Shown here one piece after another: positions 30,394 to 38,661 of a stretch of 38,661 nt of DNA. Positions within the stretch are counted from its first letter, which is position 1, and each line of letters starts with the position of its first letter. Made by a program: the position numbers and the translations under genes. The notes below the pieces were generated by a model. The model was not told where the DNA came from and did not search any database. It saw only the letters and a list, made by a program, of their open reading frames with translations. The stretch covers positions 1 through 38,661 of the forward strand of contig JAFBAN010000059.1 of assembly GCA_019247775.1 (NCBI GenBank). Direction: 5' to 3'. Origin of the DNA: Chitinophagaceae bacterium. GTDB taxonomy: Bacteria > Bacteroidota > Bacteroidia > Chitinophagales > Chitinophagaceae.

Positions 30394-32841
30394 ATGAGAT
30401 CACTGCTGTTTACAATGGGCATACTATTGTTCGCTGCGACTGTTTTTGCGCAGGACAAAGAGAAGACCGTGAAAAAACTGCCCGCCGTGCGCACTACGCA
30501 GAAAATTGTGATCGATGGAGATCTGAAAGACTCCGCCTGGCTTTCGGCGCCGGTGGCTTCGGGACTGGTAGAATGGAGGCCCTCTTTCGGCAGAAAAGAA
30601 GCGGATAACGCCGGCACCGAGATCCGCATTCTTTACGATAACAGCGCCATCTATGTTTCAGGGTATTGCCATATGCCCAAGGACAGCATCTCGTCTGAAC
30701 TCGTGGGCCGCGATAAAGTGGGCGCCAACGATTATGTAGGCATTCTATTCGATACTTATAACGACAAGATCAATGGCTTCGGCTATTATGTAACCCCGCT
30801 GGGCGAACAATACGATGCAAAGTATTCTGCCCGTGGTGAGGACGACAGCTGGAACAGCGTGTATGAGACCCAGTCAAAGATCGTAGCCGATGGCTGGACA
30901 TTTGAAATGCGCATCCCGTATTCGGCCATCCGTTTCAGTACGAAGAATATCCAGGACTGGGGATTGAATATCACCCGCCGCAACCGCAAAACAGACCGGC
31001 AGTACATGTGGAGCCCGACGGACCCTACTATCGGCGGTAACTTTTTTGCGCAGTTCGGTCTGTGGACGGGCGTCGAGAACATCAAACCGCCGGTGCGGCT
31101 TTCTTTTTCGCCTTATCTGTCGGCCTATGCAAACCATTATCCCTACAACGATCCGGCAAAAAAGAATTTCGGCACTACGGTGAACGGCGGTATGGATCTG
31201 AAATACGGCATCAGCCAGTCGTTTACGCTTGACATGACCCTAATCCCCGATTTCGGACAGGTGCAGAGCGATAACCAGGTACTGAACCTGACGCCTTTTG
31301 AAGTGAAGTATAATGAGAACAGGAGCTTTTTCACGGAAGGCACCGAACTGTTCAGCAAGGGAAACCTGTTCTATAGCCGCCGCATCGGCGGTGAGCCCCT
31401 GCATTATGGCGATGTGGCCAGCCAGCTGCTTCCCGGCGAAACGCTGATCAGGAATCCGTCGGAAACAAGGCTGCTGAATGCGACCAAAGTAAGCGGAAGA
31501 ACATCTTCCGGTTTAGGCATCGGCATTTTCAATGCCGTTACCAAAGCCCAGTATGCGACGGCAGAATCTGCCAATGGCAAGGACACCCGCCAGATAGAGA
31601 CCGATCCGCTGACGAATTATAATATCGTTGTGTTCGATCAGTCGCTGAAACGCAATTCGAGCGTATCGCTGATCAATACGAATGTTACGCGGAACGGAAC
31701 CGACTACGATGCCAATGTAACCGCATTCCTGTGGGACCTGTATGACAAGAAGAACAACTGGAATCTCTTCGGAAAACTGGGCGAGAGCCAGCTGATCGGT
31801 TACCTGCCCGGCGGTAAGACCCAGAGCGGTTATACCCACCAGATCGGGCTCGGCAAAACAGGTGGAAGACTCAATATGAATTTTCAGCAGGAGCTGGCCG
31901 ATGACAAATACAGCAGTAACGATATGGGATATTTCACGAACAACAATTTCGTGGACCATTACCTGTGGGTCGGTTACAAATGGATCAAACCCAAGGCCTG
32001 GTATAACCGTCTTAACCTGAACTTCAACGGCTATTACTCCCGTCGTTTCAAACCCTGGGATTACCAGATGGCGCGTGTAAATGTGAATTTCAACGGGCAG
32101 TTGAAAACACAGGATTTCTTCGGCATTTTCGTGACCAGCAAGCCGGCGGCCAACGATTTCTATGAGCCGCGCGTGGCCGGCAAGGTGTTCAAACGCCCGG
32201 GCAGTGTTACCTATGGCGGCTGGTTCGAGAAGAACTATGCGAGGAAAATTTATTATGGCGGCGAACTTGATCTTACCCGTTCGGAACAGTATAATTCCAA
32301 CGGTTATGAGCTATTCACTTTTTCCAATTACCGGTTCAACAAGAAGTTTTCGCTTGGCCTGAATGCCAATGTTTCCATCTTTACCAACAACCTCGGTTTT
32401 GCTGCGACCTCTCCCGCTGCAGACAGCGTGTACTTTGCGCTGAGAAAGCGGAATACGGTGGAAACCATATTCAATGTGAAATACAATTTCACCAACAAAA
32501 TGGGGCTTACTTTCCGCGCCCGTCATTACTGGAGCGCGGTGAACAACAGGCAGTTCTTCAGCCTGCAGCAGGATGGGGCTTTGACACGGGTAGCGGCCAT
32601 TAACCAGAATGTCGATTATAACGTGAACTATTTCAACATCGACATGGTCTATACCTGGCAGTTTGCGCTGGGCAGCTTCCTGAACATTGTGTGGAAGAAT
32701 TCAATCAATACATTTGACCAGAACCTTGCAGAAGGCTATTTCAAAAACGCCGGGAATACCCTCCAGTCGCCGCAGTTGAATAGTCTTTCGATACGGGTGA
32801 TCTACTTTTTGGACTACCTGTCTTTGAAGAAAGTCAGATAG
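30394..32841 (+). CDS. DUF5916 outer-membrane protein with CBM9-like N-terminus
   Basis: The 815-residue product has a signal peptide (about 1-19, ending TVFAQ). Residues about 35-230 look like a CBM9-type beta sandwich (KIVIDGDLKDSAWLSAP, IRILYDNSAIYVSGYCHM, FEMRIPYSAIRF). The rest is the DUF5916 region, with alternating aromatic strands typical of an outer-membrane beta barrel (for example LRFNENRSFFTEG-like KYNENRSFFTEGTELF), ending YFLDYLSLKKVR. Its function is not established; such proteins occur widely in Bacteroidota and may take part in surface binding or transport. It has its own 190-bp upstream region after a strong terminator. Its 3' end overlaps the convergent gene by 8 bp. Confidence 0.88.
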   Translation: MRSLLFTMGILLFAATVFAQDKEKTVKKLPAVRTTQKIVIDGDLKDSAWLSAPVASGLVEWRPSFGRKEADNAGTEIRILYDNSAIYVSGYCHMPKDSISSELVGRDKVGANDYVGILFDTYNDKINGFGYYVTPLGEQYDAKYSARGEDDSWNSVYETQSKIVADGWTFEMRIPYSAIRFSTKNIQDWGLNITRRNRKTDRQYMWSPTDPTIGGNFFAQFGLWTGVENIKPPVRLSFSPYLSAYANHYPYNDPAKKNFGTTVNGGMDLKYGISQSFTLDMTLIPDFGQVQSDNQVLNLTPFEVKYNENRSFFTEGTELFSKGNLFYSRRIGGEPLHYGDVASQLLPGETLIRNPSETRLLNATKVSGRTSSGLGIGIFNAVTKAQYATAESANGKDTRQIETDPLTNYNIVVFDQSLKRNSSVSLINTNVTRNGTDYDANVTAFLWDLYDKKNNWNLFGKLGESQLIGYLPGGKTQSGYTHQIGLGKTGGRLNMNFQQELADDKYSSNDMGYFTNNNFVDHYLWVGYKWIKPKAWYNRLNLNFNGYYSRRFKPWDYQMARVNVNFNGQLKTQDFFGIFVTSKPAANDFYEPRVAGKVFKRPGSVTYGGWFEKNYARKIYYGGELDLTRSEQYNSNGYELFTFSNYRFNKKFSLGLNANVSIFTNNLGFAATSPAADSVYFALRKRNTVETIFNVKYNFTNKMGLTFRARHYWSAVNNRQFFSLQQDGALTRVAAINQNVDYNVNYFNIDMVYTWQFALGSFLNIVWKNSINTFDQNLAEGYFKNAGNTLQSPQLNSLSIRVIYFLDYLSLKKVR

Positions 32842-33310
32842 CGGTATAGCGGGCTTTGTTACACAGTTTCAGGGCCTGGCCAAACACATTTTTTATTCCT
32901 TCGGGTGAGAGGGCTTTCAGTTCCGGAAATTCCTTGTTAAGCTCCTGCATATAGTCTCTGCTTTTCCGGAGGCTGGCGCGCATCGATTCCGACATCGGCA
33001 TGATCCTATTCATGGAATCCTTCTTTTCAGCACTATTCATTCGCGGGTTATTCATCACCGCGTCGAGCTCGGCCCTGGCTTCCGGAATACGTTTATAGCT
33101 GCCTTTATGCTGCAGTAAGGCTATTTTATTTTCCTTATCGAAATCCGATAGCGCCTTATTCCACTTGATGAAATTGGATGAGCGGGATATTTTTATCGCC
33201 AGACTGCCCGCGGGCTCCTGCCAGGCAATTAATAAACAGGACGCCCCTAAGACAACAGCCATTGATCTGAGGCCCGGAAAAAGGATTCTCATAACAAAAA
33301 TTTTAATCAT
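32834..33310 (-). CDS. Hypothetical exported or membrane-anchored helical protein
   Basis: The product is 158 residues from the ATG at 33310; another ATG at 33292 (MRILFPGLR) is equally possible. An N-terminal hydrophobic segment (about residues 12-30, SMAVVLGASCLLIAW) acts as signal or anchor. The rest is helical and charged, rich in K, E, R, S and N, without a family I recognise. Its 3' end overlaps the convergent DUF5916 gene by 8 bp. An imperfect -7-like AATTTTTG lies just before the second ATG. Confidence 0.6.
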   Translation of the reverse strand: MIKIFVMRILFPGLRSMAVVLGASCLLIAWQEPAGSLAIKISRSSNFIKWNKALSDFDKENKIALLQHKGSYKRIPEARAELDAVMNNPRMNSAEKKDSMNRIMPMSESMRASLRKSRDYMQELNKEFPELKALSPEGIKNVFGQALKLCNKARYTAI

Positions 33311-33537
33311 GGACAGTGCCGGGGGAAGGGGGCAAGGGGAAAAGGTGCCGCAGAATTCCAAATTACAAAGACCTACGGCAAAAGCAACCACTCCTCTCCG
33401 TTTTATTTTTCTAGCGGTGGCTGCTCCCTCGCATCTGTATCGCGGTTACGCTGCCGGGTTCAGCACAACGCCTGCATTTATATTGTCAATAACAAGTAGG
33501 AATGTCCCGGGTCGGCTGCTTTTATTACCTTAGCTGC

Positions 33538-36366
33538 ATGGGTAAAAAACTTTTCCTGCTGGACGCGTTTGCACTGATCTACCGCGCCTATTATGCGCTT
33601 ATCCGCAGCCCGCGCATCACTTCCAAGGGGCGCAATACAAATGCCCAGTTCGGGTTTACCAATACCCTGTTCGACCTGATCAATAAAGAAAAGCCGACGC
33701 ACCTGGCCGTTTGTTTCGATACTTATGCTCCTACTGAACGGCATTCGGATTTTACCGATTACAAGGCCAATAGGCAGGAGGCGCCCGAAGACCTGCTGGA
33801 TTCTATTCCCGATATCAAGCGCATCATCAGCGGGTTCAATATCCCCGTTGTTGAAGTAGATGGCTACGAAGCCGATGATGTGATCGGTACCGTTGCATGG
33901 CAGGCCGCCGAAAAGGGATACGAGGTATATATGGTAACGCCGGATAAGGACTATGGCCAGTTACTGACCCGCCCGAATGTGTACATCTACAAGCCGCCGG
34001 CCTATGGCAATGCGGAGGAGATCGTTACCGCAGAAAAGATCTGCGAAAAATGGGGCATCTGTCGCGTAGACCAGGTGATCGATATGCTCGGTCTGATGGG
34101 CGATGCGGTGGACAATATTCCCGGCATCGCCGGCGTAGGCGAGAAGACCGCCGCCAAACTGCTGAAAGAATACGATACGCTGGAAAATATTTTAGCCAAT
34201 GCAGACAATATAAAAGGCGCTTTGGGCGAGAAGATCCGCAACGGAAAGGAGATGGCCATTATCAGTAAAAAACTCGCTACCATCATCACCAATGTGCCGG
34301 TTGAATTTCATGAGGAAGATTATGGACTGAAAGATTGGAATAAGGAGGCGCTGGTTGATGTATTCACCGAGCTCGAATTCAAGACCCTGGGCAAAAGGAT
34401 ATTGGGAGATGAATTCAATGCCTTCCACGCCAACCCCCAGAGTGTACAGACCGATCTTTTCGGCAATGCGGTGAGCGCAAAACCCGATACCCGCGCCGCA
34501 AAAAAAGAAGAAGAGCTGCCCAAAGAAAGCGGCGGCCTGCTGGCAGAGAAGAATATCCACAACACCCCGCACGATTACAAACTCGTACAAAGCGATGAAG
34601 ATATCGAGGCCCTGGTAAAACTGCTGATGCAGCAGAAAGAGATCTGCTTCGATACCGAAACGACCAGCCTGGATGCCAATGAAGCGGAACTGGTAGGAAT
34701 GAGCTTTTCCTTCAAACAGGGCGAAGGCTATTATATCGATTGCCCGGCAGATAAGGACTGTACCAAAAAGATCCTCGATGCGGTAACACCCCTATTCAAT
34801 AATCCCAACATAACCTGGGTGGGGCAGAACCTGAAATACGATATGCTGATGCTGAAATGGCATGGGCTTGAATTGAAAGGTCCAGCCTTCGATACCATGC
34901 TGGCGCATTACCTGATAGACCCGGAGGGAAGACGAAGCATGGACATGCTCAGTGCGCAGTATCTCGGCTATGAGCCGGTGCATATTGACGAGCTGATCGG
35001 CAAAAAAGGAAAAACCCAGGGCAATATGCGCGATGTGGAACTGGAGAAGATCAAGGAGTATGCTGCGGAAGATGCGGATATCACCCTACAACTTAAGCAT
35101 GTATTCGTGCCGCTGCTGAAACAGAAAGAAGTGCAGCGCGTTTTTGAAGAAGTAGAGAACCCCCTGGTGCGCGTACTCACCGACATGGAATTCGAAGGCG
35201 TGAAGATCGATGTGGGATTTCTGAACGATTACAGTAAGCTGCTGGAGAAAGACGCGAAACAATACGAAGAGAATGTGTATGCCCAGGCCGGAGTGCGGTT
35301 TAACCTGGCATCTCCAAGGCAGCTGGGTGAAGTATTGTTCGAAAAATTAAAGATCGATCCGAAAGCGAAGAAAACGAAGACGGGACAATATGCTACCGGC
35401 GAAGATGTGCTGCTGAAATTGTCGCATAATAACCCGATCGTATCCGATATTCTCGGCTTCCGCGAACTCACAAAACTCAAAAGCACCTATGTTGATTCGC
35501 TGCCGCAGATCATCAACAGCAGAACAGGCCGCGTGCATACATCGTACGCCCAGGCTGTGGCTGTAACAGGCCGGCTGAGCAGCAATAATCCGAACCTGCA
35601 GAATATTCCTATCCGCACCGAGCGGGGCAAGGAGATCAGGAAAGCATTTATTCCGCGCGACAATAGCAGGGTGCTTGTAAGCGCCGACTACTCGCAGATC
35701 GAACTGCGGATCGTAGCGGCGATCAGCGGGGATCCGAATATGTGCGAGGCTTTCCGGCTCGGCAAGGATATTCATACGGCTACTGCCGCAAAAGTTTACA
35801 ATGTGCCGGAATCGGAGGTAACCAAAGAAATGCGTTACAAGGCCAAGAGCGTGAACTTCGGCATCATTTACGGGCAGGGCGCATTCGGTCTTGCAGACAA
35901 CCTGGGTATTTCAAGAACAGAAGCCAAAGAGATCATTGATAATTACAAACGCGAATTTGCGGGTATCAGTTCCTATATGGACAATACCATCAATTTTGCG
36001 AAAGAGAACGGATACGTGCAAACCCTGATGGGCCGCAAGCGATGGCTGAAGGATATTAACTCGGTGAACTTTACCGTGCGCGGGTATGCAGAACGCAACG
36101 CCATCAACTCGCCGATACAGGGCACCGCCGCGGATATGATCAAGCTGGCGATGATCGGCATCCATCAGAAGATCAAAGATGCGAAACTGCAGTCGCGGAT
36201 GATACTGCAGGTGCACGATGAATTGGTGTTCGACGCGATCCCGGAAGAGCTGGACGTGTTGCGTCCGCTCATACTCGAGGGAATGAAAAATGCATTGCCG
36301 CTGCCGAATGGTGTGCCGGTAGATGCGGAACTGGGTGTTGGGGAGAATTGGTTGGTGGCGCATTAA
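33538..36366 (+). CDS. polA: DNA polymerase I
   Basis: The 942-residue product fills gaps and removes primers. All three domains are present: the 5'-3' nuclease (about 1-300, start KKLFLLDAFALIYRAYYA), the 3'-5' exonuclease (about 340-540) and the polymerase. The proofreading domain looks active: Asp372 and Glu374 in FDTETTS, NLKYD, and YAAED. The polymerase motifs are A (SADYSQIELR, Asp717), B (RYKAKSVNFGIIYG) and C (QVHDELVFD, Asp894). The start MGKKLF was chosen by family fit; the frame extends 12 codons upstream. TACCTTAG, one base off the -7 consensus, ends 4 nt before this ATG. Confidence 0.98.
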   Translation: MGKKLFLLDAFALIYRAYYALIRSPRITSKGRNTNAQFGFTNTLFDLINKEKPTHLAVCFDTYAPTERHSDFTDYKANRQEAPEDLLDSIPDIKRIISGFNIPVVEVDGYEADDVIGTVAWQAAEKGYEVYMVTPDKDYGQLLTRPNVYIYKPPAYGNAEEIVTAEKICEKWGICRVDQVIDMLGLMGDAVDNIPGIAGVGEKTAAKLLKEYDTLENILANADNIKGALGEKIRNGKEMAIISKKLATIITNVPVEFHEEDYGLKDWNKEALVDVFTELEFKTLGKRILGDEFNAFHANPQSVQTDLFGNAVSAKPDTRAAKKEEELPKESGGLLAEKNIHNTPHDYKLVQSDEDIEALVKLLMQQKEICFDTETTSLDANEAELVGMSFSFKQGEGYYIDCPADKDCTKKILDAVTPLFNNPNITWVGQNLKYDMLMLKWHGLELKGPAFDTMLAHYLIDPEGRRSMDMLSAQYLGYEPVHIDELIGKKGKTQGNMRDVELEKIKEYAAEDADITLQLKHVFVPLLKQKEVQRVFEEVENPLVRVLTDMEFEGVKIDVGFLNDYSKLLEKDAKQYEENVYAQAGVRFNLASPRQLGEVLFEKLKIDPKAKKTKTGQYATGEDVLLKLSHNNPIVSDILGFRELTKLKSTYVDSLPQIINSRTGRVHTSYAQAVAVTGRLSSNNPNLQNIPIRTERGKEIRKAFIPRDNSRVLVSADYSQIELRIVAAISGDPNMCEAFRLGKDIHTATAAKVYNVPESEVTKEMRYKAKSVNFGIIYGQGAFGLADNLGISRTEAKEIIDNYKREFAGISSYMDNTINFAKENGYVQTLMGRKRWLKDINSVNFTVRGYAERNAINSPIQGTAADMIKLAMIGIHQKIKDAKLQSRMILQVHDELVFDAIPEELDVLRPLILEGMKNALPLPNGVPVDAELGVGENWLVAH

Positions 36367-36383
36367 CCCCACCCCCCGGCCCC

Positions 36384-36395
36384 CTGAAGGGGGAG
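36384..36395. repeat. CTGAAGGGGGAG word after polA
   Basis: This 12-mer is the exact reverse complement of 7813-7824. It follows a C-rich stretch (CCCCACCCCCCGGCC) 18 bp after the polA stop, and CCCCC/GGGGG can form a short hairpin. There is no T tract. Confidence 0.4.
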
Positions 36396-36422
36396 TTAGG
36401 AAAATAAATACTCCGCAAGGTT

Positions 36423-36887
36423 ATGACGAATGAAGAAACGATAAACCGGTTTTATGCTGCGTTTCAGCGCCTGGATTATGCGACCATGCAGTCCTGCTAC
36501 CACGAGGAGGCGGTATTCAGCGATCCGGTGTTTGGATTGCTGGATGGGACCGAAGTGCGGGCAATGTGGGAAATGTTGTGTAAGCGCGCCAAAGATTTTT
36601 CGCTGGAGTATGGGAATATCCGGCTGCTGGACGAAGAATATACTACCTGCGACTGGACGGCGAAATACCTGTTTGCCAAAACCAATCGGCGGGTGGTGAA
36701 TAAGATCAAGGCGCATATGCGCTTCAGGGACGGGTTGATCATCGAGCATACGGATGCTTTCGACTTTTACAAATGGGCCCGGCAGACGCTGGGCATTGTC
36801 GGATTCCTTTTTGGCTGGACCAATTTTCTGCACCGGCGGATACAGATGCAGGCCCGGGTGGGACTTCAGAAATTTATGGAAGCATAG
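36423..36887 (+). CDS. SnoaL-like / NTF2-family protein
   Basis: The 154-residue product fits the NTF2-like cone fold: the first helix ETINRFYAAFQRLDYATMQS, the strand HEEAVFSDPVFGLLDG, and the paired strands KIKAHMRFRDGLIIEHTDAFDFYKW split across the centre (AHMRFRDGLI and HTDAFDFYKW). Similar proteins include ketosteroid-isomerase-like enzymes and many of unknown role. The last part (GIVGFLFGWTNFLHRR) matches the usual C-terminal extension of bacterial members. It begins 56 bp after polA, with a GC-rich repeat between. Confidence 0.85.
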   Translation: MTNEETINRFYAAFQRLDYATMQSCYHEEAVFSDPVFGLLDGTEVRAMWEMLCKRAKDFSLEYGNIRLLDEEYTTCDWTAKYLFAKTNRRVVNKIKAHMRFRDGLIIEHTDAFDFYKWARQTLGIVGFLFGWTNFLHRRIQMQARVGLQKFMEA

Positions 36888-36924
36888 TTATCTTTTGCAG
36901 GGCATCTGCCTATCCGGGGTGGTT

Positions 36925-37047
36925 TCAATAGAAGAGCAACGAAGAGAAAAAGAAAAGAAGATGCCCGTCATGCCTGGTAAGCCCATGCGTTCCGCAACCC
37001 AACATTTTTGTAGCGTATTCTTTTTCTCTTCGTTGTTCTTTTATTGA
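36925..37047. repeat. 123-bp element with 30-bp terminal inverted repeats
   Basis: Arms 36925-36954 and 37018-37047 are inverted copies of 30 bp with two mismatches, separated by 63 bp of ordinary sequence. The right arm contains CTTCGTTGTTCTTTTATTGA, very similar to the end of the palindrome at 6661-6728. The word CGGGGTG occurs near both ends (36915-36921 and 37054-37060) but not directly adjacent to the arms. The layout resembles a small non-autonomous repeat (MITE-like). Nothing else is seen in the 285-bp gap apart from a promoter near its end. Confidence 0.75.
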
Positions 37048-37140
37048 CTCATTCGGGGTGATCGGTAATTGGATGGCTATCAATTCTGAATAATCCATTA
37101 AACGATCCTTAAATTGCAGTGCTGAGATCGCCTGAAAACC

Positions 37141-37168
37141 TTTGCCGGTGCGGCGTTCGTTAAATTTG
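37141..37168 (+). promoter_or_regulatory. Putative promoter of the sterol-desaturase-family gene
   Basis: TAAATTTG (37161-37168) matches TAnnTTTG and ends 4 nt before the ATG at 37173. TTTG at 37141-37144 lies 16 nt upstream of it, shorter than the usual 19. Confidence 0.45.
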
Positions 37169-37172
37169 TCTT

Positions 37173-37931
37173 ATGAACTGGAACCTCTATTACCGGGTGA
37201 TCTACGAGGTGGGCAGCCGTTATATGCTGGCTGCCGCGATCGCCTTTGTGTTGTTCTATTTCATACTGTACAGAAGGGTAGGTTACCAGAAGATCCAGCC
37301 AAAAAAGCCCCGCAATGCAGACCTTGCCCGGGAGATCGGATTTTCTGCCATGACCGTTGTTATCGCCGGGTTTATCATTGTCTTTCTGCATCATCCTGCC
37401 ATTGCGCCGTACACCACCAGGTATAAGGATATTTCAGAACACGGACTGGCCTATTATTTCCTGTTGTTCCCCGTGCTGTTTATCATGCACGATACCTATT
37501 TCTATTTTTCGCACCGGCTGATGCACCATCCCCGGATCTTCAGGTGGTTTCACCTGGTGCATCATCGTTCAACCAATCCCTCGCCCTGGGCCGCATATGC
37601 ATTTCATCCGCTGGAGGCCCTGGTGGAACAGTTCATCGCCGTTATCTTTTATTTTACCATACCCATTCATGTAACCCATCTCGGTATTTTCTTTTTGATG
37701 TCGATCATCTACAATGTATATGGCCATCTGGGATATGAATTGTACCCGCGCGGTTTCAGCAGAACCTGGGTAGGAAGATGGATCAATACCTCCATCAGCC
37801 ATAACCAGCACCACCAGTATTTTAAAGGGAATTACGGCCTGTATTTTCTTTTCTGGGACCGGGTATTCGGCACGATCCGGGAGGATTACGATGATCGGTT
37901 TGAAGAAGTTAAGGCACGGACCGCAGCATGA
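37173..37931 (+). CDS. Sterol desaturase / fatty acid hydroxylase-family membrane protein
   Basis: The 252-residue product is an integral membrane di-iron enzyme. Membrane segments lie at about 18-33, 57-75, 88-108 and 145-180. The histidine clusters are HDTYFYFSHRLMHH (about residues 110-123), HLVHHRS (about 129-135) and HNQHHQ (near 210), matching the family's eight-His iron site. Members hydroxylate or desaturate lipids; the substrate in this case is unknown. It is a single gene with a -7 box just before the ATG and a possible terminator at 37944-37967. Confidence 0.92.
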   Translation: MNWNLYYRVIYEVGSRYMLAAAIAFVLFYFILYRRVGYQKIQPKKPRNADLAREIGFSAMTVVIAGFIIVFLHHPAIAPYTTRYKDISEHGLAYYFLLFPVLFIMHDTYFYFSHRLMHHPRIFRWFHLVHHRSTNPSPWAAYAFHPLEALVEQFIAVIFYFTIPIHVTHLGIFFLMSIIYNVYGHLGYELYPRGFSRTWVGRWINTSISHNQHHQYFKGNYGLYFLFWDRVFGTIREDYDDRFEEVKARTAA

Positions 37932-37943
37932 TATTTTTACCTC

Positions 37944-37967
37944 AGCGCGCGGAGTTTAGCGCTTTTT
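37944..37967 (+). terminator. Possible terminator of the sterol-desaturase-family gene
   Basis: AGCGC (37944-37948) pairs with GCGCT (37959-37963) around a 10-nt loop and is followed by a run of Ts. It overlaps the end of the convergent DUF2480 gene. The stem is short. Confidence 0.4.
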
Positions 37968-38462
37968 GAAGATGGGCACCGTGCTGCAGGGCTCGCCGTA
38001 CATAATGCTTTTGGCGAAAGGACGGAGTTTGTTGGTGATCTCTACATACGCCGATTCGGGTATCGATACTTCGCCGCAGCCTTTTACGACCACCCGCTTA
38101 TCGGTGTATTCTTCGCCTTTCAGTGCCTCCAGGTTTTTCAGCAGTATGGTATCGATCAGCTTTTTTTCATCGCCGAATACCACGCCGGCCGCAACGGGCT
38201 GCAGGTAACTGGCCACCAGCATATAGGCCCACATGGGAATGATTGCATCGGCAGAGCAGGTGATGGCCACATTCGCATCGCGGTATTGTTCCCAATCGGT
38301 AGTCTGCAGGGCGGCGCGGAAATCTTTTTCTTTCAGGATCAGGCCCATGAACAGGTACTCCTTCAGATCGAACAGTTTGACCGGCTGTTTGGGATAGTAT
38401 TCCTCCAGGTCCAGGCTGATCAGCCCGCTTTCCGCCACCTTGTTCACAAATGCATCTGCCAT
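37956..38462 (-). CDS. DUF2480-family protein
   Basis: The 168-residue product matches DUF2480, a Bacteroidota family of unknown function: the N-terminus NKVAESGLISLDLEEYYP, LFDLKEYLFMGLILKEKDFR, TCSADAIIPMWAYMLVASYL, and the C-terminal KGCGEVSIPESAYVEITNKL. It is cytoplasmic by its lack of a signal peptide. The start MADAFVNK was chosen because it fits the family's N-terminus; the frame extends 22 codons upstream through a region that includes a -7 box (TACCTTTG, minus strand). The conserved cysteines in TCSAD and KGCGE may be functional. Confidence 0.88.
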   Translation of the reverse strand: MADAFVNKVAESGLISLDLEEYYPKQPVKLFDLKEYLFMGLILKEKDFRAALQTTDWEQYRDANVAITCSADAIIPMWAYMLVASYLQPVAAGVVFGDEKKLIDTILLKNLEALKGEEYTDKRVVVKGCGEVSIPESAYVEITNKLRPFAKSIMYGEPCSTVPIFKKR

Positions 38463-38469
38463 GATGATA

Positions 38470-38477
38470 CAAAGGTA
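38470..38477 (-). promoter_or_regulatory. Putative -7 box of the DUF2480 gene
   Basis: On the minus strand this is TACCTTTG, matching TAnnTTTG, with 7 nt between it and the ATG at 38462. No clear -33 box is seen. Confidence 0.45.
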
Positions 38478-38527
38478 AGAAGACTTTGGGGGCTGGTATT
38501 TTCGGATTACGTAAAACATCCAATGCA

Positions 38528-38550
38528 AAAGGCCCCTGAGCGGGGCCTTT
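38528..38550 (-). terminator. Intrinsic terminator of the gene at the right edge
   Basis: A perfect 9-bp stem AAAGGCCCC/GGGGCCTTT (38528-38536 and 38542-38550) with a 5-nt loop. On the minus strand it ends in a T run and lies 21 nt past the stop of the partial gene at 38572. Confidence 0.85.
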
Positions 38551-38571
38551 GCTGTTAGTTTGGTTGCGATC

Positions 38572-38661
38572 CTAGAAAAACTTGGAGCGGTAGTCCTTCA
38601 CGTCGGCCGCTTTTTTCAGGGCGTCCAGTCCGCGATACGACACCATCCGGCTTTGCTGCAG
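38572..38661 (-). CDS. C-terminal end of an unidentified protein (partial)
   Basis: The last 29 codons and a TAG stop (38574-38572) of a minus-strand gene enter the window from the right. The visible tail (MVSYRGLDALKKAADVKDYR, then SKFF) is charged and helical. A family cannot be named from so short a piece. A strong terminator follows it, so the reading frame is likely real. Confidence 0.6.
   Translation of the reverse strand: MQQSRMVSYRGLDALKKAADVKDYRSKFF

Noticed and set aside
36915..37060. Target-site duplication CGGGGTG around the 36925-37047 element
   Set aside because: The two copies are not adjacent to the arms (3 and 6 nt away), so a true duplication is not shown.

Overview
The window looks like a chromosomal segment of a Bacteroidota bacterium, most likely from the Chitinophagaceae or a close relative. 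The signs are a type IX secretion (T9SS) C-terminal sorting domain, families common in that phylum (DUF5916, DUF2480, YCII with ECF42-type sigma factor), a Rho with a long Q/N-rich insert, a tRNA without an encoded CCA, and many TAnnTTTG (-7) promoter boxes, some with a TTG/TTTG (-33) box about 19-20 nt upstream. The mix is mostly housekeeping and exported proteins. There is no rRNA, CRISPR array, phage or intact insertion sequence.

Layout. 1-2.3 kb: an OmpA-type lipoprotein cut by the left edge, a PlsC-like acyltransferase and a small unknown protein, separated by repeat-rich DNA. 2.3-4.5 kb: a minus-strand cluster of a YCII protein, an ECF42-type sigma factor and a Qnr-like pentapeptide-repeat protein. 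4.7-7.5 kb: a DUF1080 protein, a lipoprotein metalloprotease and an AT-rich orphan. 7.5-11.3 kb: tRNA-Phe, asnS and, divergently, rho with a long C-rich leader and a strong terminator. 11.5-18.8 kb: a 1380-residue M36 metallopeptidase (Ig-like repeats and T9SS tail) with a small lipoprotein gene 9 bp behind it, and an S9 peptidase.

18.9-25.6 kb: nadD and feoA on the minus strand; divergently, ybeY overlapping a CAP-domain protein, an HNH-like protein behind a duplicated promoter-like 40-bp unit, mnmG, two small envelope proteins, and an alpha/beta hydrolase broken by one amber codon in place of a probable Trp. 25.7-33.3 kb: two adjacent exported amidohydrolase genes (three amidohydrolase-like modules, only one with an HxH metal motif), a strong terminator, a DUF5916 outer-membrane protein and a small convergent gene. 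33.5-38.7 kb: polA, a SnoaL-like protein, a sterol-desaturase-family protein, a DUF2480 protein and the 3' end of another gene.

Intergenic regions carry several families of short inverted or dispersed repeats. Several -7 boxes lie only 3-7 nt before the chosen ATG, which suggests leaderless or nearly leaderless mRNAs. The best candidates for new biology are the duplicated promoter unit with its HNH-like gene, the sigma/YCII/pentapeptide cluster, the degenerate amidohydrolase pair and the paired inverted-repeat elements.
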